Shown in pieces: positions 55,374 through 64,000 of a DNA stretch of 64,000 nt. Location: contig JAHXHN010000002.1 in NCBI GenBank assembly GCA_025656675.1, positions 723,302 to 787,301 on the forward strand, given 5' to 3'. The stretch's first letter is position 1, and each line of letters starts with the position of its first letter. A program made the position numbers and the translations under genes. The DNA is from Candidatus Thiodiazotropha sp. (ex Codakia rugifera) (GTDB lineage Bacteria; Pseudomonadota; Gammaproteobacteria; Chromatiales; Chromatiaceae). The notes beneath the pieces were generated by a model that was given only the letters and a program-made list of their open reading frames with translations, was not told the origin of the DNA and searched no databases.

Positions 55374-56036
55374 TTATCGCGCTGTATTTTTTTCCGTATT
55401 GAGTGCCCACACGGCAGCCTCAGTTCTGGAGTGAAGATTGAGCTTTTTCAGCAGGTGCTTGACATGCACCTTGACTGTACCCTCTGAGATCTCCAGCGTC
55501 TTGGCAATCTGCTTGTTGCTCATGCCGTGAGAAATCTGCTGCAGAATCTCCCGCTCTCTAGCGGTAAGGGCGGTAATTGAATCTTGCTCGTTAATCCTGT
55601 CATCTTCCCTCAGTGCCTTAGCGAGCAGTTGTGTCAAGTGGTCACTGATCACCACAGTGCCCTGTACCGCTTTGCGAATAGATCTTAGAATATCCTCAGG
55701 TTCCATATCCTTGAGAAGGTAGCCGTCTGCGCCGCTTCTCAGAGCAGTCAGCACATCCTCTTCGTTATCGGAGACGGTCAACATGAGAATTCGCGAGTCG
55801 ATATCCTGATCCTTGATGGCCTTAAGCGTTTCCAGCCCGTTCATGCCCTTCATATTGATATCGAGCAGTATCAAGTCTGGATTAAACTGCTTCGCCACTG
55901 ACAGGCCATCCGGTCCGTTGGCTGCTTCGCCAATCAATTCCAGCGTATCATCCATGCCGATCAGGTCAGAGACCCCTTTTCTGAAGAGTGGATGGTCATC
56001 GATGGCAAGAATGGTATGTTTTCGTGACTCAGGCAT
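55374..56036 (-). CDS. narL: Nitrate/nitrite response regulator NarL
   Basis: 220 residues. Receiver domain: acidic pair D13/D14, phospho-acceptor Asp59 in ILLDINMKGMNG, Lys in LLKDMEPEDI. LuxR-type DNA-binding domain at about 152-200 (LTAREREILQQISHG, SEGTVKVHVKHLLKKLNLHSR). Similarity to E. coli NarL is evident throughout. It overlaps the end of the sensor kinase gene by 8 bp. Confidence 0.95.
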   Translation of the reverse strand: MPESRKHTILAIDDHPLFRKGVSDLIGMDDTLELIGEAANGPDGLSVAKQFNPDLILLDINMKGMNGLETLKAIKDQDIDSRILMLTVSDNEEDVLTALRSGADGYLLKDMEPEDILRSIRKAVQGTVVISDHLTQLLAKALREDDRINEQDSITALTAREREILQQISHGMSNKQIAKTLEISEGTVKVHVKHLLKKLNLHSRTEAAVWALNTEKNTAR

Positions 56037-57963
56037 TTTTTAACTGCTCGACTAGCATCTTCTTGGATTCACTGTTAGTTGCATCTGTGATGCTAAAACT
56101 GAGATTTATCTGAGTGCCCCCGGTTGGGGACTCGTTGATATTCAGACTTCCCCCTAGCCATTCAGCACGTTCTTTCATAATAGGTAATCCATAGTGTTGC
56201 ATCATATCACCTTCATCATTGATCCCGATGCCATCGTCCTCAATAGAGACTTTTACCAAACCTTGTTGGTTACATTCAAGACTCACACTGGCCTGGGTGG
56301 CATTGGCATGACGAATAACATTCGAAAGGGCTTCACGTATGATCTGGATTATGTGTATCTCGGCGTTGGGTGTGAATTGACAATTGCCGATATGATTGGT
56401 GTATTCAATGGGGATGCCAGATCGATTAGCGAACTCCTCAACGGTTTGCCCCACCACCTTGCCCAGATTGGCATCGGTGACTCTGAGTCGGAATGTGGTG
56501 AGTAGTTCACGGAGCTGACGATAGGCGCCATTGAGGGCCGAGCGCAGGGCGGCAGTAACCGAAAGAATCTCTTTTTTATCACTGTCTTCGTTGATTGCTT
56601 TTTCCAGTCGGGATACCTGAATCTTCAGATATGAAAGTGATTGGGCGATGGAATCATGAAGCTCTCTGGCTATGACGCTACGTTCCTCCATTAATGATAC
56701 TTTACGTTTCTGGGTTACCTGCTGAGCAACATTGATTGCCAGAGCAATATTGCTTGCAACGGTTTCTAAAAGGCGCTCCTGCCACTCTTCCAACTGCATC
56801 ACATCAGGATATTCGACTAACAAAACACCGTATTGCTGGGTTTTGTCGCGAACCGGTGTGGAAAAGATGTTAACTGAATTATGTGTATCAAATGCAGTAA
56901 TCTTGAACGTATGAGACTTGCCTTCCCCAAGGCAGCTAGCGCACTGATTATCCAGTTTGTCCTGTAATAGGATATCGGTTTTTCTCGTGGATGCGTAACG
57001 ATAGGCTTGATCGTCTCCAGGTTGGCCAAGGCAGATAGTGCCGTTGTTGACCCCGATTAAGGACTCAATATCGTGTATTACTGCGACCAGAACATCCTCA
57101 CTCAAAGAAGAGTCACTCAGTCTTTTGGTGGCGGAATAGAGTAATTCCAGGGTGTGGTTGCTTCTTTCAAGATCGTGGGTTTTCTCACGTACTCTAGACT
57201 CGAGATCCGCATAGGTTACAGAGAGATCTTCCGCCATTACATTGAAAGCCTGGCCTAGCTGGCCTAGCTCATCTTCGCTGAGGTATCGGCTTCTGATTGA
57301 GAAATCACCATGCCGTGCCGCATTAGCACAGGCAAGTAGATTGCGAAGAGGATTGAGTACATAACTTTTGGTGAGATAGAGACTGACCAACGTGACCAGA
57401 AAAGTAAGACTCAGCAGCACAATCTGTATGATCCTCAGCTGCTGGTTTTTCTCCTCTGCATCTATTTCCAGTGCCTCCACGAAACGGTGGATATCATCAA
57501 CAAAGCTGTCCACCAGTGCAAGATAGTTACGTAAGCTGGTGTCGAGTTGACGCCTTTGCTGAGATGAGAGTGAGTCAGTCGCACTCAGCTTCAAGTAATC
57601 TTTCAGATTAGGAAGCATGGTTTCACGCCAGTGTGATTCGACTTCGTGATAGGTGTCAGTAACCTGTTTGTTTGGTCCTTTTGTCAGTACGTCATGAATA
57701 CGCGGACTGAGCAGACGTTGATTATATTCTGTCACCAGTTGACTGGTTCGTGTCGTTGCAAGCTCATGATGGAATTTGGTTCGGTGTACCAGGCTGCTGG
57801 CAATTCGATAGGATTGCATACGCAGTGTCCCCGCCTGGTTGATTGCAGCAGCATAGCCTTCAGCGGTCTCGGCAATAATCATCGAACTGACCATACCTGA
57901 TACAGCCAGGATGAAGAGAATGGTTATCACAGTACCGAATCGGAGTAGCAGTGAGTTTTTCAA
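56029..57963 (-). CDS. narX: Nitrate/nitrite sensor histidine kinase NarX
   Basis: 644 residues. Two transmembrane helices (about 8-30 and 180-198) flank a periplasmic sensor with the P-box INQAGTLRMQSYRIA at 41-55, the nitrate-binding signature. A HAMP domain is followed by a central GAF-like module with CASC (compare CQLC in E. coli NarX). The HisKA_3 kinase has His436 in ARELHDSIAQ and ends in a DDGIGI ATPase box. The start is TTG 57963; no ATG is available close by. Confidence 0.93.
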   Translation of the reverse strand: MKNSLLLRFGTVITILFILAVSGMVSSMIIAETAEGYAAAINQAGTLRMQSYRIASSLVHRTKFHHELATTRTSQLVTEYNQRLLSPRIHDVLTKGPNKQVTDTYHEVESHWRETMLPNLKDYLKLSATDSLSSQQRRQLDTSLRNYLALVDSFVDDIHRFVEALEIDAEEKNQQLRIIQIVLLSLTFLVTLVSLYLTKSYVLNPLRNLLACANAARHGDFSIRSRYLSEDELGQLGQAFNVMAEDLSVTYADLESRVREKTHDLERSNHTLELLYSATKRLSDSSLSEDVLVAVIHDIESLIGVNNGTICLGQPGDDQAYRYASTRKTDILLQDKLDNQCASCLGEGKSHTFKITAFDTHNSVNIFSTPVRDKTQQYGVLLVEYPDVMQLEEWQERLLETVASNIALAINVAQQVTQKRKVSLMEERSVIARELHDSIAQSLSYLKIQVSRLEKAINEDSDKKEILSVTAALRSALNGAYRQLRELLTTFRLRVTDANLGKVVGQTVEEFANRSGIPIEYTNHIGNCQFTPNAEIHIIQIIREALSNVIRHANATQASVSLECNQQGLVKVSIEDDGIGINDEGDMMQHYGLPIMKERAEWLGGSLNINESPTGGTQINLSFSITDATNSESKKMLVEQLKNA

Positions 57964-58270
57964 TGCATGATTCTCTGGTTGCGTGTATAGGACACCCTAG
58001 TGATTGGATGGTTGAGACTATAAGCGAAGATTGTCGTGAAGGCACTGGTTGAATGCGATTGGATTGGAATATTGCACTATTTAGGGGAGACTGATGCCGT
58101 TTTTGATGGTCTTTTTATGATCAGACGACAGTGGCGATATAGGTATGAATCGTATTAAGTACTATATTCTAGCTAATCGATCGGGTGATACTTTCAATAT
58201 TAAGATAAGGTGAGAAGGCAGGAAGTCACCCGGCGGGGTTTGATATGCCTACACCAATCAGATAGCTATT
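57964..58270. other. Intergenic region with no recognised feature
   Basis: About 300 bp between divergent narX and yajD. It should contain both promoters; no clear boxes, hairpins or genes were seen. Confidence 0.3.
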
Positions 58271-58642
58271 ATGTCGTCAGATAGATCAAATGAAAAATTA
58301 GATAAGGTCGTGGCCCAGGCTCGTCGGGAACGGGAGGAGAGGGATAAAGGCTACCGGGAACGGGCGCTAAAGATGTACCCCTGGGTCTGTGGACGTTGTA
58401 CACGGGAATTTACCCGGGAAAACCTAAGGGAGTTGACCGTCCACCATCGTGATCATAATCATGATAATAACCCGCTGGATGGTAGCAATTGGGAGTTGTT
58501 GTGTATCTATTGTCATGATAACGAGCATTCGCGATATATCGAATCAGATGCCACAAAAGCCTCTGATGATATGCGTCAGAGCAGGAGCAGCACACATCAG
58601 CCCTTTGGCGATCTGGCAGCGATGCTTAAGGGAAAAAAATAG
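58271..58642 (+). CDS. yajD: HNH-nuclease-like protein YajD
   Basis: 123 residues, close to E. coli YajD: GYRERALKMYPWVCGRCTRE, LRELTVHHRDHNHDNNP, DGSNWELLCIYCHDNEHS and a C-terminal FGDLAAMLKGKK. Zinc cysteines CxxC and CxxC frame the HNH core. Cellular role unknown. Confidence 0.94.
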   Translation: MSSDRSNEKLDKVVAQARREREERDKGYRERALKMYPWVCGRCTREFTRENLRELTVHHRDHNHDNNPLDGSNWELLCIYCHDNEHSRYIESDATKASDDMRQSRSSTHQPFGDLAAMLKGKK

Positions 58643-58746
58643 TATTAGTAACCCGACTCAGGATACTTCATTGGAGGGCCAATGGCACACGCTTAAGCAT
58701 TCGGTACTGTGTCATTCCTATGAAGATTCCGGGTGAAATGCAGAAA

Positions 58747-60657
58747 CTAAACATTATTACTCAGCAATGGTAGTGGCACATGGAGCGCTGACCCTATTGC
58801 ACGTAACAGCTCAAGCTCCTGGGTGTCGATATGGGCATCAGTGAGAATGGTCTCTACCAGAGCGCCAATCAGACGCTCCTTTTCCGTGATCTTGAGCAGG
58901 TCGAGATGAGCCAATGCGTTGTCTAATGCACCAGGCCAGTCAGTTGGTATTTGCAATGGGCTTGGTTCCAAACCTATGCTTTGTATTCCTTTTTGGTAAC
59001 TGCGCTTTACCATTTCAATATCGCGATGGCCATGATCAGCGAGGATTGCAATCACATCCTGTACTGCTTGTGCTTGAGCTGCAAGGGTTTGGTTGCCACT
59101 TGTGCGGCTTTGGGAGGGGTTCATTGCATCTGTCAGATGCAGGCTGATCACTTTCGCCAATAAAAATTCAAATACCTCAATCCTACCGTCCTGGTGAATG
59201 ATATCAGTGACGGTTTCGAGCATGCGTTGGATGAATTTCTCGGGGCGCCGTTTGAGGGCGGGAAATGCGATTTCTAACAGGGGAAGACGTTGCTCCGGTC
59301 TTATCGGCAATGTAGATGTCAGTAAATGGCGGACCTGAGCTTCACTTTCCGCACCCAGCTTTTCGGCGATGGTGAACAGCTGCTGATCACGAATCTGCTC
59401 ATCATCGTCAAGCAGTACACAGAGTAATAATTCGGGTGCCCACTCGGTGGAACGAGCTGCTGATAACAGGCCGCCGGGTAGTGTGGCTGCTAACGCTGCT
59501 GCAGCGACAATGCGCTCCCAGTCGGGTTGACCTATACCTTCAATGATATGACGTGGGTCAAACGGGGTGCGTTTCGATGACTTTCTAGATTCCCTTTCAT
59601 CTCGTTCGTCCGCCTTGCGGGTACGTCGGCTTAAGCGTTTGGCGATTTCAACCAATTCCTCTTCCCGAAAGCCAGGTTCGATACGCTGTATGCGCTCGAC
59701 TATCGGCGGGTGAGTGGCAAGCATGGCTGCACTGTTACCCTGACCGAAAAGCATGTGACCAATCTCTTCGCTGTCTTTTTCCAGCAAGGTGCCATTGCTG
59801 TGTATCGCAATTTTTTTCAGTGCCCCGGCAATACCCTGTGGGTTGCGAGTAAACTGAACTGCCGAGGCATCAGCAAGGTACTCCCGTTGCCTGGACACTG
59901 CAGCCTTGATCCAGCGTGCGAAAAAAAGTCCGATATAGCCGATTGCTGTAAGGGCGACTGCAAATAGGATAATCGCGTTGCCGCCATTGTTTCTTGATCG
60001 CGACGAATAGCGACTGCCACTCAGGATTCGTCGGCCTGCAATGGCCAATAACAGAATGCCGAAAAGGGCACCCATGAGCCGTATATTGAGACGCATGTCA
60101 CCATTGAATATATGGCTGAATTCATGGGCAATGACACCCTGCAACTCCTCACGGTTAAGGCTCTCCAATGTACCGCGGGTCACTGCTATAGCAGCATCAC
60201 TGGGCGAGAAACCGGCGGCAAAGGCATTGATACCAGGCTCCTGTTCCATGATGTAGATCTCTGGAACGGGGACACCTGAAGCGATGGCGATCTCTTCGAC
60301 GACATTACGCAGACGTTGTCGCAGCGGGTCCTTAGGGTCGGTTTCAACCGGGACGCCACCCATCTGTCGGGCTACTGATCCACCTCCGTCTTTCAGGCTG
60401 GCGCTTCGGTATAAGCTTGCCAGTCCAATCGTAGCCCCGGTTCCCCCCGTACCGAACAGCAAGACGGTTGCATTGGCGGCGAGAAGACCCCCCAATGTGT
60501 TGGGAGCAACCAGCTGTGGATCACTGAGATAATTTCCGAATAAGATCAGCAAGACGCCATCGATTGCGATAATGATGACGATGACCGCAAGGATGAAAAG
60601 CAACACCAGTTTTCGGGTGTTGCGCTTGGCTTCATCCTGATGCTCGAAAAAGTTCAC
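58747..60657 (-). CDS. M48-family metalloprotease (HtpX-like) with long C-terminal extension
   Basis: 636 residues. Transmembrane helices lie at about 16-41, 58-80, 193-208 and 228-248. The zinc motif is HEFSH (in VIAHEFSHIFNGD) with the third ligand in RQREYLADASAVQF. The extension (about 350-636) is cytosolic and helical. Its end (DGRIEVFEFLLAKVISLHL and DAHIDTQELELLRAIGSAL) resembles TerB-like acidic helices. A LemA gene precedes it by 9 bp, a pairing seen in many bacteria. Membrane protein quality control is inferred. Confidence 0.9.
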   Translation of the reverse strand: MNFFEHQDEAKRNTRKLVLLFILAVIVIIIAIDGVLLILFGNYLSDPQLVAPNTLGGLLAANATVLLFGTGGTGATIGLASLYRSASLKDGGGSVARQMGGVPVETDPKDPLRQRLRNVVEEIAIASGVPVPEIYIMEQEPGINAFAAGFSPSDAAIAVTRGTLESLNREELQGVIAHEFSHIFNGDMRLNIRLMGALFGILLLAIAGRRILSGSRYSSRSRNNGGNAIILFAVALTAIGYIGLFFARWIKAAVSRQREYLADASAVQFTRNPQGIAGALKKIAIHSNGTLLEKDSEEIGHMLFGQGNSAAMLATHPPIVERIQRIEPGFREEELVEIAKRLSRRTRKADERDERESRKSSKRTPFDPRHIIEGIGQPDWERIVAAAALAATLPGGLLSAARSTEWAPELLLCVLLDDDEQIRDQQLFTIAEKLGAESEAQVRHLLTSTLPIRPEQRLPLLEIAFPALKRRPEKFIQRMLETVTDIIHQDGRIEVFEFLLAKVISLHLTDAMNPSQSRTSGNQTLAAQAQAVQDVIAILADHGHRDIEMVKRSYQKGIQSIGLEPSPLQIPTDWPGALDNALAHLDLLKITEKERLIGALVETILTDAHIDTQELELLRAIGSALHVPLPLLSNNV

Positions 60658-60666
60658 TAGCCGGAA

Positions 60667-61257
60667 TCAGTTGAATGTGACCTTTGGTACTTCGCGTTTT
60701 ACTTCATCTTCTATCTCAAGCAGGGCGGCAGCTTGGAAGTGGAACCAGCTTGAGATCAGATTGCTGGGGAATGATTCACGGTCGATATTGTATTGCATCA
60801 CCGAGTCGTTATAGGCCTGGCGGGCGAATGCCACCTTGTTTTCGGTGCTGACAAGCTCCTCTGAGAGCTGCATCATGTTCTCATTAGCTTTTAGATCAGG
60901 GTAGGCTTCTGCCAGGGCGAACAAGCGTCCAAGGGCGCCACTGAGCCCTTGCTCCGCTTCGCCCAGTTGTTTCATGGCCTCTGGGTCAGAAGGATCTTTT
61001 GCAGCCTGTTGCAGTCCGGATACTGCCCGGTTGCGGGCATCAATGACTGCCTCCAGTGTCTCCTTTTCATGTTTCATATAACCCTTGGCGGTCTCAACCA
61101 AATTGGGGATCAGGTCATGACGACGGGTAAGTTGAACATCGATTTGGGCAAAGGCATTCTTGTAGCGATTACGCCCGGCGATAAGCCTGTTGTACATGCC
61201 GACGCCGAATCCGATGACCGCTAATATAATGACCAGTAGCACGATCAGTGTTGTCAT
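60667..61257 (-). CDS. LemA-family protein
   Basis: 196 residues: an N-terminal membrane helix (about 3-22) and helical LemA domain with YNRLIAGRNRYKNAFAQIDVQL, RRHDLIPNLVETAKGYMKHE, FALAEAYPDLKANENMMQL and ARQAYNDSVMQYN. Function is unclear. It is coupled to the M48 protease gene downstream. Confidence 0.94.
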   Translation of the reverse strand: MTTLIVLLVIILAVIGFGVGMYNRLIAGRNRYKNAFAQIDVQLTRRHDLIPNLVETAKGYMKHEKETLEAVIDARNRAVSGLQQAAKDPSDPEAMKQLGEAEQGLSGALGRLFALAEAYPDLKANENMMQLSEELVSTENKVAFARQAYNDSVMQYNIDRESFPSNLISSWFHFQAAALLEIEDEVKREVPKVTFN

Positions 61258-61495
61258 TGCTTGTGACCCTCTTGCAGGTTTTGCCAGTGGCTGTGATAGA
61301 CAGCGATGTGACAGCAGCTCTATTAGTGTTAACAGGCCCTAGGCCACTTATGTCCGCTCGTTCTCGGTACAGCGTATTTCATCTACACCGAAATTCAATG
61401 ACATGATTCTAAGCTTCATTCAAAAAAAATGCAGCACTCAGCTCTTTGCCTTTGATGAGTTGTAACTGAAGTTTACAGCTGATCACACTGATTCA

Positions 61496-63052
61496 CTATG
61501 CTACCCGGTCATCCGCCACAAAGTAGGTCGGGTCCTCCATCATATTGACTTCAACCAGGTCACCGGCTTTAACGAGCAGGTTTTGACACTCTTGATTCAG
61601 ATGGCGGATATGTAGTGTCTTTTGTGCCCGCATATAGCGGTCAGCCAAGGTATCGATGGCCTCCAGACCTGAGTGATCATAGACGCGGGCATCGGCAAAA
61701 TCGACGATGACTTCTTGGGGATCGTTCTTAGGGTCGAATAGATCGGCAAAGGTCTGAACCGAGCCAAAAAACAGGGGGCCGTGAAGTTTATAATATTTGA
61801 TGCCGTATTTATCGGTGTGTGTTTCGGCGCGCATCTGTTTGGCGTGTTCCCAGGCAAACACCAGGGCTGAGACGATGACACCGACGATGACGGCAATCGC
61901 CAGATCGGTCAGTACCGTGACTACAGCAACCAGAATGCCAACGAAGGTATCAGCCAAAGGAATGCGGCCCAACAGGCGGAAGCTGGCCCATTCAAAGGTG
62001 CCGAGAACCACGATGAACATCACACCGACCAGTGCGGCTACCGGTATCATCTCTATCAGACCTGACCCAAACAGAATAAAGGCCAGAAGAAACAGCGCGG
62101 CCGATATGCCCGACAGACGACCACGCCCCCCTGAATTGATGTTGATCAGGCTTTGTCCGATCATGGCGCAGCCTCCCATACCACCAAACAGGCCGTTGAC
62201 CGTATTACCCACTCCCTGACCTATGCACTCTTTATTCCCCCGTCCACGTGACTCCGTCAGTTCATCTATCAGGCTCATGGTCAGCAGTGATTCAATCAGA
62301 CCGACACCGGCAAGGATAATAGCGTAGGGCAGAATAGTGTGTAGCGTATCCAGCGTCGGGGGAACCATGGGAATGTGGAAGGTTGGTAATCCACCCGCAA
62401 TCGTGGCGGTAGGGTCTCCTGACAGGTCACGAAGCACATCTTGAACAGAGCGTGTATCCAAATCAAGGAAAATGACTAACAGGGTTACGCTGACAATCGC
62501 AACCAGGGAAGCAGGCACTGCAGAAGTGAGTTTTGGCAGAATATGGATGATTGCCATGGTGAGGGCGACAAGTCCCAACATAATCAAAAGCGGAGTATCA
62601 GTAAGCCATACCATTGCACCGTTTTCAGTGGGAACCTGAAACTGTTTTAGCTGGGCGATAAATATGACGATGGCCAATCCGTTGACGAATCCCAGCATCA
62701 CTGGATGGGGAACCAGTCGGATAAATTTACCTAAACGCAGCAAGCCGGCGCTTATCTGGATCAGACCCGCCAGCAGCACTGCCGCAAACAGGTACTCGAT
62801 GCCATGCTCGGCAACCAGGGCCACCATGACCACAGCCATCGCGCCGGTTGCTCCGGATATCATGCCGGGCCTGCCACCTATGACTGCAGTGATTATCCCC
62901 ATCATGAAGGCCGCATAGAGACCGACCAAAGGCGCCACGCCGGCAACGAAAGCAAAGGCAACCGCCTCAGGCACCAATGCCAAAGCAACCGTCAGACCCG
63001 AGAGAACATCGTTTTTTACGCACTGTTTCCCAGGGCAGGTCAGTTGGAACAT
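61496..63052 (-). CDS. SulP-family inorganic anion transporter with STAS domain
   Basis: 518 residues. Ten or more membrane helices begin with the SulP signature [24 protein letters not shown] and [30 protein letters not shown]-terminal STAS domain (about 415-505, [20 protein letters not shown]) follows. Substrate may be sulfate or bicarbonate; both occur in this family. A 240-bp spacer separates it from lemA. Confidence 0.93.
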   Translation of the reverse strand: MFQLTCPGKQCVKNDVLSGLTVALALVPEAVAFAFVAGVAPLVGLYAAFMMGIITAVIGGRPGMISGATGAMAVVMVALVAEHGIEYLFAAVLLAGLIQISAGLLRLGKFIRLVPHPVMLGFVNGLAIVIFIAQLKQFQVPTENGAMVWLTDTPLLIMLGLVALTMAIIHILPKLTSAVPASLVAIVSVTLLVIFLDLDTRSVQDVLRDLSGDPTATIAGGLPTFHIPMVPPTLDTLHTILPYAIILAGVGLIESLLTMSLIDELTESRGRGNKECIGQGVGNTVNGLFGGMGGCAMIGQSLININSGGRGRLSGISAALFLLAFILFGSGLIEMIPVAALVGVMFIVVLGTFEWASFRLLGRIPLADTFVGILVAVVTVLTDLAIAVIVGVIVSALVFAWEHAKQMRAETHTDKYGIKYYKLHGPLFFGSVQTFADLFDPKNDPQEVIVDFADARVYDHSGLEAIDTLADRYMRAQKTLHIRHLNQECQNLLVKAGDLVEVNMMEDPTYFVADDRVA

Positions 63053-63204
63053 GGATTACCTCGCGTTGCTGATACAAAAAACCGCGCAGTATATCAGAAA
63101 ACAATAATATAATTAAATAAAATGCTTGATATTTTTCTATGGTCCGGTCAAATGGGCATTAGAAATCAAGACGAAATGGTTGAATCAACCAAGGAGAGCT
63201 ATCG

Positions 63205-63993
63205 ATGCGTTGCCATGAAGTGGATTACGAGATTCTCGGTTCAGAGATGCAGTTGGTTGAGGTCGAACTCGATCCAGGCGAGACCGTAATTGCCGAAGCT
63301 GGCGCCATGACCTATATGGAGGAGGGCATCGATTTTGAAACCAAGATGGGTGATGGTTCCAATGCCGATGAGGGATTGATGGGCAAGCTCTTCTCTGCCG
63401 GGAAGCGTGTGTTTACCGGAGAGTCTATCTTCACCACTCACTTTACCAATCGGGGCGTCGGTAAGCGTAGAGTCTCGTTCTCAGCCCCTTATCCAGGCAA
63501 TATTGTTGCATTGGATATGGCCAAGTTGGGTGAAAAAGTCACCTGCCAAAAAGATGCCTTTCTGTGCGCTGCTTTGGGCACCAAAGTCGATATCGCTTTC
63601 AACCGGCGACTTGGTACCGGTCTGTTCGGTGGCGAAGGTTTCATTCTGCAGAGACTTGAAGGGGATGGGATGGCTTTTATTCAGGCTGGTGGAACGATCG
63701 TTAAAAAGGTACTTTCAGGTGAAACACTGCGGGTCGATACTGGCTGTCTGGTAGGGTTTACGGACGGCATAGTATACGATATTCAACGTGCCGGTAATCT
63801 GAAGTCAATGGTATTTGGCGGGGAGGGCATGTTTCTAGCGACACTCAGTGGGCATGGCACCATCTGGTTACAAAGTCTTCCCTTCTCTCGCATGGCGGAT
63901 CGGATTCTGGGGAGCGCCCCTTCAGCCGGTGGCAGTGATAAAGGAGAAGGCTCCGTACTCGGTGGTATCGGCCGACTGTTGGATGGGGACTAA
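63205..63993 (+). CDS. AIM24/TIGR00266-family protein
   Basis: 262 residues. [47 protein letters not shown] and a repeated beta pattern (two-layer beta prism) are the family hallmarks. The family includes mitochondrial AIM24, with unknown biochemistry. A Gly/Ser-rich tail ends the protein. AGGAG precedes the ATG. Confidence 0.92.
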   Translation: MRCHEVDYEILGSEMQLVEVELDPGETVIAEAGAMTYMEEGIDFETKMGDGSNADEGLMGKLFSAGKRVFTGESIFTTHFTNRGVGKRRVSFSAPYPGNIVALDMAKLGEKVTCQKDAFLCAALGTKVDIAFNRRLGTGLFGGEGFILQRLEGDGMAFIQAGGTIVKKVLSGETLRVDTGCLVGFTDGIVYDIQRAGNLKSMVFGGEGMFLATLSGHGTIWLQSLPFSRMADRILGSAPSAGGSDKGEGSVLGGIGRLLDGD

Positions 63994-64000
63994 AATAATA

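Overview
The window looks like chromosome of a metabolically flexible gammaproteobacterium. Gene content (periplasmic nitrate reductase, group 3b-type hydrogenase, pyruvate:ferredoxin oxidoreductase, NAD-linked formate dehydrogenase, PQQ-dependent alcohol/methanol oxidation accessories, SulP transporter) and the style of the housekeeping proteins (RppH, PtsP, NarX/NarL, YajD, ArgF/ArgD) suggest a sulfur-oxidiser-like lineage such as the Chromatiales/Sedimenticola/Thiodiazotropha group. That placement is inference from protein character, not from a marker gene. No rRNA, tRNA, CRISPR array, phage or intact insertion sequence was recognised.

Layout. (1) 1-18.9 kb is a C1/alcohol-oxidation island. 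It holds a PTPS-family pterin gene (cut by the window edge), an AcoR-like sigma-54 activator, folP, a two-gene NAD-dependent formate dehydrogenase of the fdh1BA type, and a large set of periplasmic accessories of PQQ-dependent dehydrogenases. The accessories are an MBL hydrolase, a SoxYZ-like carrier, small exported proteins, two YVTN beta-propellers, an MxaD-like SRPBCC protein, and an ABC system (binding protein, ATPase, permease). The quinoprotein dehydrogenase itself is not in the window. (2) 18.9-21.7 kb is a patch of small unrelated genes (GNAT, LysE, zinc ribbon, SugE/Gdx) with a decayed chromate-transporter fragment. (3) 21.7-32.6 kb holds nifJ, divergent from a hydBGDA-like [NiFe] hydrogenase operon plus its maturation protease, followed by a kinase-HDOD-GAF signalling protein. 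(4) 33-47.5 kb holds a cell-surface Ig-repeat protein, YceI, small unknowns, rppH-ptsP, an HDOD protein, argD-argF, a CopD-like membrane protein and an MscS-type channel. (5) 47.5-58 kb is a nitrate-respiration block: moaA, napFDAGHBC and narXL, all on the minus strand. (6) 58-64 kb holds yajD, an M48 protease with LemA, a SulP transporter and an AIM24-family protein.

How it fits together. Electrons from methanol/alcohols (PQQ system), formate (FDH, giving NADH), H2 (NAD(P)-linked hydrogenase) and pyruvate (NifJ) can feed respiration with nitrate through Nap. MoaA supplies molybdopterin to NapA and FDH. The strongest regulatory signal is in the divergent region 13.9-14.3 kb. Two good sigma-54 promoters face away from each other and flank two palindromes with core TGTCA-N4-TGACA. 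The same TGACAA half-site recurs four times in front of the AcoR-like activator gene. A near-consensus sigma-54 promoter also precedes the formate dehydrogenase operon. Together these suggest a sigma-54-controlled C1/alcohol-oxidation regulon. The nap promoter region carries a perfect FNR box and a NarL/NarP 7-2-7 site.
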